Shown here: positions 1-7,034 of the stretch, piece after piece
Layout of the letters: each line of letters opens with the position of its first letter
Numbering within the stretch: position 1 is the first letter of the stretch
Assembly (NCBI RefSeq): GCF_013385425.1
Contig: NZ_JACAQA010000028.1
Span: 62,001-126,000, forward strand
Direction of reading: 5' to 3'
Origin: Pseudomonas gingeri
GTDB taxonomy: Bacteria > Pseudomonadota > Gammaproteobacteria > Pseudomonadales > Pseudomonadaceae
Length of the DNA: 64,000 nt
Position numbers and translations under genes: made by a program
The notes under the pieces: model-generated
Told to the model about the DNA's origin: nothing
Seen by the model: only the letters and a program-made list of their open reading frames with translations
Databases searched by the model: none

Positions 1-789
1 GGTCAGGGCCGGCGCGCCAATCTTGCGCACGCCCATATCCATATGTTCGCCCAGCTCGCGGCCGACCATCAGGTTGACCAGTTGCTCGCTGTTGTAATTG
101 GCCATCGGCTCGACACAGACCAGGTTGCCGTCGCGCAAGACCGCAATGCGCTGGGCGACCCGGGCCAGTTCTTCGAGCCGGTGGGAGATATAGATGATCG
201 CCACGCCACGGGCTTGCAGGCGGGTGATCTGGTCGAACAGCATTTCGACTTCGCGGGCCGTGAGCATCGCGGTCGGCTCGTCGAGAATCAGCACATGGCA
301 ATCGCCGATCAGGTTGCGGGCAATTTCCACCATCTGCTGGTGACCGATGCCCAACTCGCCCACCAGGGTGTCCGGGTCGATGGCATCGAGGCCGACCTGG
401 GCCATGGCTTCAATGGCGGCGCTGCGCAACTGCTTGCGGCTGATCCAGCCACCGTGGCTGGGCAGGTTGTCGAGAAACAGGTTTTCCGCCACGGACAACG
501 TCGGCAGCAGATTGAGTTCCTGCATGACCATGCGGATACCCAGCTCTTCAGCCTGGGTCCGGCTGCCCGGGGTATAGGCGCGACCGTTGAACAGCATCTG
601 CCCGGTGGTCGGCGTGACCAGCCCGCCGATGATCTTCGACAGCGTGCTTTTGCCGGCACCGTTTTCACCGGTCAGCGCCAACACTTCGCCGCGCAGCAAC
701 GTCAGGTCGATGTTGCTGAGGACAGGTTGCGCATAGGTCTTGCCGATACCGCTGACCGACAGGACAGCGTTCGGAGCGGAAGATGACAT
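1..789 (-). CDS. rbsA: Ribose-type ABC importer, ATP-binding subunit (partial, C-terminal part beyond the window)
   Basis: This is the ATPase that powers a ribose-type sugar importer at the inner membrane. Only the first 263 codons are present; the family normally has two tandem cassettes and about 500 residues, so the second cassette lies outside the window. The first cassette shows Walker A GENGAGKST (residues 41-49), the signature LGIGHQQMVEIA and Walker B LILDEPTA. The start is the ATG at 789. It follows rbsB by about 55 bases in the same direction and is probably co-transcribed with it, giving the Pseudomonas order rbsB-rbsA. The sugar is inferred from the RbsB-like partner, so related pentoses or polyols are possible. 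Confidence 0.9.
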   Translation of the reverse strand, partial: MSSSAPNAVLSVSGIGKTYAQPVLSNIDLTLLRGEVLALTGENGAGKSTLSKIIGGLVTPTTGQMLFNGRAYTPGSRTQAEELGIRMVMQELNLLPTLSVAENLFLDNLPSHGGWISRKQLRSAAIEAMAQVGLDAIDPDTLVGELGIGHQQMVEIARNLIGDCHVLILDEPTAMLTAREVEMLFDQITRLQARGVAIIYISHRLEELARVAQRIAVLRDGNLVCVEPMANYNSEQLVNLMVGRELGEHMDMGVRKIGAPALT

Positions 790-845
790 AGGGAGTCTCC
801 ATGCGCCCGCTCAGGACGAGCGGGCACCATTGAACGGCGAGAGGT

Positions 846-1805
846 TTACTTCTTCAGTACCAGCTCGACCGGGGTTTCGATCACGCCGTCCTTGCTGTCG
901 ACTTTTTCGCCCTTGATGATTTTCAGTGCGGTTTCGATGCCGAACACCGCCTGGCGGGCAGCGAACTGGTCGGCGGTGGCGAGTACACGACCGTCCTGGA
1001 GCATCGGCTTGATGGCGTTGATATTGTCATAACCGACCACCTGCACCTTGCCGGCCTTGCCCGCCGAACGGACGGCGGAGACCGCGCCCAGGGCCATGCT
1101 GTCGTTGCCGGCCAGCAGCGCCTTGAGGTTCGGGTATTCGTTGAGCATCGCCGAGGCCACCGCATTGCCCTTGTCGATTTCCCAATCGCCGGACTGCACG
1201 GAGACGATCTTCATGTCCGCGGCTTTCATCGCATCGGTGAAACCGGCGGTACGCATCTGGGCGTTGGTGGTGGTGGACACCCCTTCGATGATGCCGACTT
1301 CGTCACCGGCTTTCAGTTGCTTGGCCAGGTACTCGCCGACCAGGCGCGCGCCCTTGCGGTTGTCAGGCCCTACGAACGGCACTTCGATGCCTTTGCTTTT
1401 CAGCACGCCGGCGTCGAGCTGGTTGTCGATGTTGATGACGACGATCCCGGCATCCTTGGCTTTCTTGATCACCGAGACCATGGCCTTGGAGTCGGCCGGG
1501 GCGATCACGATGGCGTTGACCTTGGAGACGATCATCTGGTTAACGATGTCGATCTGCGCGGTGGTGTCGGTTTCGTTCTTGATGCCGTTGGAGATCAGGT
1601 CGAAATCGGCGGTATGGGCTTTCTGGTAATCCTTGGCGCCGTCTTCCATGGTGCGGAAGAACTCGTTGGCGAGGGATTTCATCACCAAGCCGACTTTGGG
1701 TTTGGCGGCGGCGTCGGCAGCAAAGGCCTGGGACAGCGGCAGGGTGGCAGAAGCGGCGGCAAGTACGGCGACAGCAAGAAGGCGTCCAGCGAATGGCAAC
1801 TTCAT
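846..1805 (-). CDS. rbsB: Ribose-type ABC importer, periplasmic substrate-binding protein
   Basis: This is a periplasmic binding protein of the Peripla_BP_4 (RbsB) family that delivers a sugar to the RbsA/RbsC membrane complex. The 319-residue product begins with a signal peptide (about residues 1-29, ending near SQAFA) followed by KVGLVMKSLANEFF, the typical first strand and hinge of the RbsB fold. LVGEYLAKQL and GNDSMALGAV are further family hallmarks. I chose the ATG at 1805 over longer frames because the signal peptide starts there and GGAG lies about 9 bases upstream. It heads an operon with rbsA, and a LacI-type palindrome lies 86 bases upstream of the start. Ligand identity is inferred. 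Confidence 0.92.
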   Translation of the reverse strand: MKLPFAGRLLAVAVLAAASATLPLSQAFAADAAAKPKVGLVMKSLANEFFRTMEDGAKDYQKAHTADFDLISNGIKNETDTTAQIDIVNQMIVSKVNAIVIAPADSKAMVSVIKKAKDAGIVVINIDNQLDAGVLKSKGIEVPFVGPDNRKGARLVGEYLAKQLKAGDEVGIIEGVSTTTNAQMRTAGFTDAMKAADMKIVSVQSGDWEIDKGNAVASAMLNEYPNLKALLAGNDSMALGAVSAVRSAGKAGKVQVVGYDNINAIKPMLQDGRVLATADQFAARQAVFGIETALKIIKGEKVDSKDGVIETPVELVLKK

Positions 1806-1890
1806 GGGTTTACTCCGGATCTTATGATTGTTGTGAGCAACGCCAGGAGCGTGACGGGAAATGCGTGTGCACAGCCCTGGAAACGGTTCG

Positions 1891-1904
1891 CGCAAACGTT
1901 TGCG
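1891..1904. promoter_or_regulatory. LacI-family operator (probable RbsR site)
   Basis: CGCAAACGTTTGCG is a perfect 14-base palindrome with the central CG typical of LacI/GalR-family operators. It sits in the promoter region of rbsB. RbsR is a LacI-family repressor encoded in Pseudomonas ribose operons, so it is the natural candidate to bind here; its gene lies outside this window. Confidence 0.8.
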
Positions 1905-2159
1905 TAATCCAACTATGGGAATATTGCGAGGATTTGTCAACGGTCTGTCACAGCATAGTCGCCCGTCTTACAAACAACGCATCCTCGACGGGGTCGGGTG
2001 AGGATTTCCCTGGCGGTGGCCCCCAGCTTTCACCGTCATACTGCGCATCCCACTGTAAAACCTAATAATTTCTTGATTGGCGTGCACCAAATCGCAAAAA
2101 GCGTTGTCAGAAGCACCTCATCATTCCCTGACAGTTGCGAAATGGCTTACAGTTAAATA

Positions 2160-2175
2160 CTGTATGCACGTACAG
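2160..2175. promoter_or_regulatory. LexA (SOS) box
   Basis: CTGTATGCACGTACAG matches the LexA consensus CTG-N10-CAG. It lies 18 bases upstream of the GTG start at 2194 and overlaps a perfect small inverted repeat, ACAGT-TAAAT-ACTGT (2149-2163). A weak promoter fits here (TTGCGA at 2135-2140 and TACTGT at 2158-2163, 17 bases apart), so LexA would cover the -10 region. Confidence 0.75.
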
Positions 2176-2193
2176 CTAATTAAGGATTGTTCC

Positions 2194-2442
2194 GTGGCCA
2201 ACTCAACTTCCGCCTCCGCAACCCCCAGCACCTACGAACGCATGGGCCTGCGCGTCCAGAAAATCATCAACTCGCCGAACGCGCAAAAAGCCAAGGCCGC
2301 CCTGCTCTTTCGGCTGCCGGACGAACCGGTGGACGAATGGGAGCAACTGCTCGAGGAAATTGCCGAGAACGACAACGTCACGCTGGCCTACCGCGACGAC
2401 GGTGGCGTGCAGATTTTCTGGGTTGTGCCGAAGGAAGACTGA
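2194..2442 (+). CDS. DUF1654 family small protein, probably SOS-regulated
   Basis: This 82-residue protein of unknown function resembles the DUF1654 family, which is found in Pseudomonas and its phages. The recognisable core is YERMGLRVQKIINSP followed by AQKAKAALLFRLPDE and an acidic stretch with W-E-LLEEI. No signal peptide or membrane segment is visible. The GTG start is chosen because AAGGA (2182-2186) lies 7 bases upstream, whereas longer frames would start inside the promoter. The LexA box directly upstream suggests induction by DNA damage. endA begins 4 bases after its stop, so the two are probably co-transcribed. Family assignment is from memory of the motif. Confidence 0.8.
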   Translation: MANSTSASATPSTYERMGLRVQKIINSPNAQKAKAALLFRLPDEPVDEWEQLLEEIAENDNVTLAYRDDGGVQIFWVVPKED

Positions 2443-2446
2443 ACCA

Positions 2447-3136
2447 ATGATTGTCCGCTTTATCGCTTTGCTGTGTTTTTTCTGTGTTTTACCGGCCCAG
2501 GCCGAGGCGCCCCGCACCTTTGCCGAAGCCAAGAAGGTCGCCTGGAAGCTCTACGCGCGGCAGTCCACGGAGTTTTATTGTGGCTGCAAGTACAACGGCA
2601 ACCGGGTCGACCTCGCGGCCTGCGGGTATGTGCCGCGCAAGAATGCCAAGCGGGCTGAACGCATCGAGTGGGAACATATTGTCCCGGCCTGGCAGATCGG
2701 CCATCAGCGCCAGTGCTGGCAACAGGGCGGACGCAAGAACTGCAGCCAGAACGACGCGACCTACAAAAAGGCCGAGGCCGACCTGCACAACCTGGTGCCG
2801 AGCATCGGCGAGGTCAACGGCGACCGCAGCAACTTCAGCTTCGGCTGGTTGCCGGTGCAGAAGGGCCAGTACGGTTCCTGCCTGACCCAGGTCGACTTCA
2901 AGGCCAAGAAGGTCATGCCACGCCCGTCGATTCGCGGGATGATCGCGCGGACCTATTTCTACATGAGCAAGCAGTACGGCCTGCGCCTGTCGAGGCAGGA
3001 CCGTCAGCTGTACGAGGCCTGGAACAAGACCTATCCGGTCCAGGCCTGGGAACGCCAGCGCAACCAGAGCGTGGCCTGCGTCATGGGCCATGGCAACGGC
3101 TTTGTCGGGCCGGTGAACCTCAAGGCCTGCGGCTAA
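2447..3136 (+). CDS. endA: DNA endonuclease I, periplasmic or secreted
   Basis: This is a 229-residue nuclease of the endonuclease I family (EndA/NucM/Dns). It cleaves DNA non-specifically outside the cytoplasm, for example during nutrient scavenging from extracellular DNA. It has a signal peptide of about 19 residues ending in PAQA, then FYCGCKY, the catalytic metal-binding motif IEWEHIVPAW, and DLHNLVPSIGEVNGDRSN. Several paired cysteines (CGCKY, CGY, CW, NC, SC, AC) suggest disulfides in the periplasm. It begins at the ATG 2447, four bases after the DUF1654 gene, which places it under the same LexA-box promoter. The 3' end is convergent with the SPOR lipoprotein gene, only 3 bases apart. 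Confidence 0.93.
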   Translation: MIVRFIALLCFFCVLPAQAEAPRTFAEAKKVAWKLYARQSTEFYCGCKYNGNRVDLAACGYVPRKNAKRAERIEWEHIVPAWQIGHQRQCWQQGGRKNCSQNDATYKKAEADLHNLVPSIGEVNGDRSNFSFGWLPVQKGQYGSCLTQVDFKAKKVMPRPSIRGMIARTYFYMSKQYGLRLSRQDRQLYEAWNKTYPVQAWERQRNQSVACVMGHGNGFVGPVNLKACG

Positions 3137-3139
3137 GGC

Positions 3140-3523
3140 TCAGTAGCCCGGCGCCGGCGCAGCGGTATTGGGTGCTGAGCTGTCGGCGGGCGCCTTGTGC
3201 TCCACCACCTCGGAATCCATGTTCTGCTTGTCGGCCAGTTGCGCCTTTTTCTGCTCGGCAATTTCCTTGCTCGCGAACGGCCCGGCAATGACCTTGCCGT
3301 CATCAAGGATCTTGAACGGATAACCATGCTCGATCAGCCAGGCCGTCCAGTCAGTGAGGGCCTTGGTCTTGTCATCCTTGATCAACAGATCCCAACCGCC
3401 GACCACCGGCGGCGCCGCCACGACCACCGGCGAAGCCACTTTCGTCGGCTCAACCTTGTTTCCCGAGCCATCACCACAACCGCCCAGCACCACGAGTGCC
3501 ATCATCACTGCTATTCTGCGCAC
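3140..3523 (-). CDS. SPOR-domain lipoprotein
   Basis: This is a 127-residue outer-membrane-type lipoprotein. The GTG start at 3523 has GGGAG about 9 bases upstream, and the signal sequence ends in the lipobox LGGC with the acylated Cys near residue 16. A proline/alanine-rich linker follows, then a C-terminal SPOR domain (about residues 45-100) built around WDLLI, AWLIEHGYPFKI and VIAGPFASKEIAEQ. SPOR domains bind denuded peptidoglycan at division sites; whether this protein localises to the septum is inference. It is transcribed towards endA and ends 3 bases from it. Confidence 0.85.
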   Translation of the reverse strand: MRRIAVMMALVVLGGCGDGSGNKVEPTKVASPVVVAAPPVVGGWDLLIKDDKTKALTDWTAWLIEHGYPFKILDDGKVIAGPFASKEIAEQKKAQLADKQNMDSEVVEHKAPADSSAPNTAAPAPGY

Positions 3524-3720
3524 AAAGCGTCTCCCGTAATGATCAGTTAATGTGATTTTATCACCTTGCAGCCTGTCTTAACCTCGTTCCACTGGCTGTG
3601 GCGGTCTTATCAGGCTGAATTACCGACGATTTTCCGACTCTGGGGAATTAAATAGAATGAAATGACGTCTGTAATGAGCCACCCGTTCGAATGCACTTAG
3701 CGGTATTCTGTGTGTAAGAC

Positions 3721-3753
3721 CTAAGCCAGGAATGCCTGAGAAAGGCACCTTAG
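3721..3753 (+). promoter_or_regulatory. Foldable rsmE leader with exposed GGA motif
   Basis: The untranslated leader can fold as an outer stem CTAAG/CTTAG (3721-3725 with 3749-3753) and an inner stem TGCC/GGCA (3733-3736 with 3744-3747) around the loop TGAGAAA. The left internal loop contains AGGA (3728-3731). A second GGA is in the Shine-Dalgarno AAGGAGA (3762-3768). GGA in loops is the recognition element of CsrA/RsmA/RsmE proteins, so negative autoregulation is likely. Confidence 0.5.
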
Positions 3754-3773
3754 TAACATTCAAGGAGAAAGAC

Positions 3774-3965
3774 ATGCTGATACTCACCCGCAAAGTCGGT
3801 GAAAGCATCAACATCGGTGACAACATCACGATCACGATTCTGGGCGTTAGCGGCCAGCAAGTCCGGGTGGGCATCAACGCTCCCAAAGACGTTGCCGTGC
3901 ACCGTGAAGAGATTTACCAGCGTATCCAGGCCGGCCTGTCTGCCGGAGACAAAGAACCAAAGTAA
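3774..3965 (+). CDS. rsmE: CsrA-family translational regulator RsmE
   Basis: This 63-residue RNA-binding dimer represses or stabilises mRNAs by binding GGA motifs around ribosome-binding sites; in fluorescent pseudomonads it acts downstream of GacS/GacA. The protein starts MLILTRKVGESINIGD and carries the RNA-binding segment VAVHREEIYQRIQAG with the key Arg. The sequence ITITILGVSGQQVRVG and the tail AGLSAGDK match the RsmE paralogue rather than RsmA (which has TLMVGDDVTV). The ATG at 3774 has a strong AAGGAGA upstream. It is monocistronic, and its leader is described separately. Confidence 0.92.
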   Translation: MLILTRKVGESINIGDNITITILGVSGQQVRVGINAPKDVAVHREEIYQRIQAGLSAGDKEPK

Positions 3966-4055
3966 CAAGCCCGCTCCCTCGTCAGCCCTGCCATTGGCCG
4001 CGGCTGACGAAAGCTCCCCCCTCTCCTCGCTACTGGCTCAACCTCCCCCGTTTTC

Positions 4056-4544
4056 TCAACTGCCCAGGATCAGACCGCCCGCCGGCAACGGCAGCGCCGT
4101 CTTGTAGCGCACCTGCTTGAGGGCAAAACTGGAGCGGATGTTCGCCACTCCCGGCACCTTGGTCAGAAAATCCATCATGAAGCGCTCCAGCGCCTGGATC
4201 GTCGGCACCAGCACGCGGATCAGATAGTCCGGGTCCCCGGCCATCAGGTAGCACTCCATCACTTCCGGCCGATCGGCAATCGCCGCCTCGAAATGCTGCA
4301 ACGCCTCTTCCACCTGTTTTTCCAGGCTGACATGGATAAACACGTTGACGTGCAGGCCGAGCAATTCCGGATCGAGCAAGGTCACCTGCTCGCGAATCAG
4401 CCCCAGTTCCTCCATGGCCTTGACCCGGTTGAAGCAGGGCGTGGGCGACAGGTTGACCGAACGGGCGAGGTCGGCGTTGGTGATGCGGGCATTCTCCTGA
4501 AGGCTGTTGAGAATCCCGATATCGGTGCGATCCAGTTTGCGCAT
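4056..4544 (-). CDS. bkdR: Lrp/AsnC-family regulator BkdR
   Basis: This 162-residue feast/famine regulator activates the branched-chain keto-acid dehydrogenase operon in response to branched-chain amino acids. The N-terminal winged helix-turn-helix covers about residues 3-60 (LDRTDIGILNSLQEN, then LARSVNLSPTPCFNRV). A RAM ligand-binding domain follows (about 65-145), with VMECYLMAGDPDYLIRV. The start at 4544 gives the usual family length. It is divergent from bkdA1 with 195 bases between the two starts, the arrangement known for Pseudomonas bkdR. Two AT-rich inverted repeats in the gap are candidate binding sites. Confidence 0.93.
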   Translation of the reverse strand: MRKLDRTDIGILNSLQENARITNADLARSVNLSPTPCFNRVKAMEELGLIREQVTLLDPELLGLHVNVFIHVSLEKQVEEALQHFEAAIADRPEVMECYLMAGDPDYLIRVLVPTIQALERFMMDFLTKVPGVANIRSSFALKQVRYKTALPLPAGGLILGS

Positions 4545-4573
4545 GAGATAAAAACACCTGCTTTTTATGGTTA

Positions 4574-4592
4574 TGCAGATTTTTTATCTGCA
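4574..4592. promoter_or_regulatory. Inverted repeat, candidate BkdR operator
   Basis: TGCAGAT-TTTTT-ATCTGCA has perfect 7-base arms and an A/T-only centre, the general form of Lrp/AsnC-family sites. It lies 30 bases upstream of the bkdR start, a position suited to autoregulation. A second, weaker dyad (GAGA-GAAATAT-TCTC, 4617-4631) lies towards bkdA1. Binding is inferred. Confidence 0.45.
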
Positions 4593-4739
4593 AATCGTCT
4601 TGAGCGCAACGAAACAGAGAGAAATATTCTCCCACGACCGGCCTATGATTGTTGTAGGACAAGATTTCCCTTACCCAGGGGATGACTGCCAGCTCGCGCG
4701 CCCACTACAAGAAATTCACAAGATAGAGCGTAGAAAGCC

Positions 4740-5975
4740 ATGAACCCAGCGTACGCACCGCTGCGCCTGCACGTTCCTGAACCCTCAGGCCGTCCGGGTT
4801 GCAAGACCGACTTCAGTTACCTGCGCCTGACCGATGCCGGCCAGGTCCGCAAACCCCCTATCGACGTTGAACCCGCCGACACCGCCGATTTGGCCAAAGG
4901 CCTGATCCGCGTGCTCGACGACCAGGGCCAGGCCCTCGGTCCCTGGGCCGAAGGCGTGCCGGTGGCGATCCTGCGCCAGGGCATGCGCGCCATGCTCAAG
5001 ACCCGGATCTTCGACACGCGCATGGTGGTTGCCCAGCGCCAGAAAAAAATGTCGTTCTACATGCAGAGCCTCGGCGAGGAAGCCATCGGCAGCGCCCAGG
5101 CCCTGGCTTTGAACCTCGACGACATGTGCTTCCCCACCTACCGCCAGCAGAGCATCCTGATGGCCCGGGACGTACCGCTGGTGGACATGATCTGCCAGCT
5201 GCTGTCCAACGAGCGCGATCCGCTCAAGGGCCGGCAACTGCCGATCATGTACTCGGTGCGTGACCATGGTTTCTTCACCATTTCCGGCAACCTGGCCACC
5301 CAGTTCGTCCAGGCCGTCGGCTGGGGCATGGCGTCGGCGATCAAGGGCGATACCAAGATTGCTTCCGCCTGGATCGGCGACGGCGCCACCGCCGAGTCGG
5401 ACTTCCACACCGCCCTGACCTTCGCCCACGTCTACCGCGCCCCGGTGATCCTCAACGTGGTCAACAACCAGTGGGCGATCTCCACCTTCCAGGCCATCGC
5501 CGGCGGCGAGGCCACCACCTTCGCCGGGCGTGGCGTGGGCTGCGGCATCGCTTCGCTGCGGGTCGACGGCAACGACTTCATCGCCGTCTACGCGGCCTCC
5601 GTCTGGGCCGCCGAACGGGCCCGGCGCAACCTCGGGCCGACCCTGATCGAGTGGGTCACCTACCGCGCCGGCCCGCACTCCACCTCCGACGATCCGTCCA
5701 AGTACCGTCCCGCCGACGACTGGAGCCACTTCCCCCTGGGCGACCCGATCCTGCGCCTCAAGCAGCATCTGATCGCCATCGGCCAATGGTCCGAGGAAGA
5801 GCACGCCGCCGTCAGCGCCGAACTGGAAGCCGAGATCATTGCCGCGCAGAAGGAAGCCGAACGCTTCGGCACCCTGGCCGGCGGGCAGATGCCCAGCGCC
5901 GCGACCATCTTCGAGGACGTCTACAAGGACATGCCCGAGCACTTGCGCCGGCAGCGTCAGGAATTGGGGTTATAA
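4740..5975 (+). CDS. bkdA1: Branched-chain 2-oxoacid dehydrogenase E1 alpha subunit
   Basis: This is the alpha chain of the thiamine-diphosphate decarboxylase (E1) in the cytoplasmic branched-chain keto-acid dehydrogenase complex. It oxidises the 2-oxo acids of valine, leucine and isoleucine. The 411-residue length is usual. It shows the substrate-channel segment FPTYRQQSILMAR, the thiamine-diphosphate motif GDGATAESDFH (from about residue 213) with the downstream NN in VVNNQWAIS, and the phosphorylation-loop equivalent YRAGPHSTSDDPSKYR. It is first in the operon and 3 bases from bkdA2. Induction by BkdR is expected from the divergent layout. Confidence 0.96.
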   Translation: MNPAYAPLRLHVPEPSGRPGCKTDFSYLRLTDAGQVRKPPIDVEPADTADLAKGLIRVLDDQGQALGPWAEGVPVAILRQGMRAMLKTRIFDTRMVVAQRQKKMSFYMQSLGEEAIGSAQALALNLDDMCFPTYRQQSILMARDVPLVDMICQLLSNERDPLKGRQLPIMYSVRDHGFFTISGNLATQFVQAVGWGMASAIKGDTKIASAWIGDGATAESDFHTALTFAHVYRAPVILNVVNNQWAISTFQAIAGGEATTFAGRGVGCGIASLRVDGNDFIAVYAASVWAAERARRNLGPTLIEWVTYRAGPHSTSDDPSKYRPADDWSHFPLGDPILRLKQHLIAIGQWSEEEHAAVSAELEAEIIAAQKEAERFGTLAGGQMPSAATIFEDVYKDMPEHLRRQRQELGL

Positions 5976-5978
5976 GCC

Positions 5979-7034
5979 ATGAACGATCACAGCAAACTGC
6001 AAACGGAGAACGCCGTGGCCACCAGCACCATGACCATGATCCAGGCCCTGCGCTCGGCCATGGATGTGATGCTCGAGCGCGACGACAACGTGGTGGTGTT
6101 CGGCCAGGACGTGGGCTACTTCGGCGGTGTGTTCCGCTGCACCGAAGGCCTGCAGGGCAAGTACGGCACCTCGCGGGTGTTTGACGCGCCGATCTCGGAA
6201 AGCGGCATTGTCGGCGTCGCCGTCGGCATGGGCGCCTATGGCCTGCGCCCGGTGGCGGAAATCCAGTTCGCCGACTACTTCTACCCGGCCTCCGACCAGA
6301 TCGTCTCGGAAGCGGCGCGGATACGCTACCGCTCCGCCGGCGAGTTCACCGTGCCGATGACCTTGCGCATGCCCTGCGGCGGCGGCATCTATGGCGGCCA
6401 GACCCACAGCCAGAGCCCGGAGGCGATGTTCACCCAGGTCTGCGGCCTGCGCACGGTGATGCCGTCCAACCCCTATGACGCCAAGGGCCTGCTGATCGCC
6501 GCTATCGAGAACGATGACCCGGTGATCTTTCTCGAGCCCAAGCGCCTGTACAACGGCCCGTTCGACGGCCACCACGAGCGTCCGGTAACGCCGTGGTCCA
6601 AGCACCCGGCCAGTGCCGTGCCCGAGGGCTACTACACCGTGCCGCTGGACTGCGCGGCGATTGTCCGCCCCGGCAGCGAAGTGACCATTCTCACCTACGG
6701 CACCACCGTCTATGTGGCCCAGGCCGCCGCCGAGGAAACCGGGGTCGACGCCGAAGTCATCGACCTGCGCAGCCTCTGGCCGCTGGACCTGGAAACCATC
6801 GTCAATTCCGTGAAGAAAACCCGTCGTTGTGTCGTCGTCCACGAAGCCACCCGCACCTGCGGCTTCGGTGCCGAGCTGATCGCCCTGGTCCAGGAGCATT
6901 GCTTCCATTACCTGGAAGCGCCGATCGAGCGCGTCACCGGCTGGGACACGCCTTACCCCCACGCACAGGAATGGGCTTATTTCCCAGGTCCGGTACGGGT
7001 CGGTGCGGCCTTGAAACGGGTCATGGAGGTCTGA
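5979..7034 (+). CDS. bkdA2: Branched-chain 2-oxoacid dehydrogenase E1 beta subunit
   Basis: This is the beta chain that completes the E1 heterotetramer. It has 351 residues; after a short variable N-terminus, TMTMIQALRSAMDVML begins the transketolase-like pyrimidine-binding domain. VFGQDVGYFGG, FDAPISESGIVG and EIQFADYFYPASDQIVSE are family hallmarks. The C-terminal transketolase domain contains VIDLRSLWPLD and VVVHEATRTCGFGAE. The start at 5979 lies 3 bases after the bkdA1 stop, and the stop directly abuts the bkdB start codon. Tight spacing suggests translational coupling in a four-gene operon. Confidence 0.96.
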   Translation: MNDHSKLQTENAVATSTMTMIQALRSAMDVMLERDDNVVVFGQDVGYFGGVFRCTEGLQGKYGTSRVFDAPISESGIVGVAVGMGAYGLRPVAEIQFADYFYPASDQIVSEAARIRYRSAGEFTVPMTLRMPCGGGIYGGQTHSQSPEAMFTQVCGLRTVMPSNPYDAKGLLIAAIENDDPVIFLEPKRLYNGPFDGHHERPVTPWSKHPASAVPEGYYTVPLDCAAIVRPGSEVTILTYGTTVYVAQAAAEETGVDAEVIDLRSLWPLDLETIVNSVKKTRRCVVVHEATRTCGFGAELIALVQEHCFHYLEAPIERVTGWDTPYPHAQEWAYFPGPVRVGAALKRVMEV

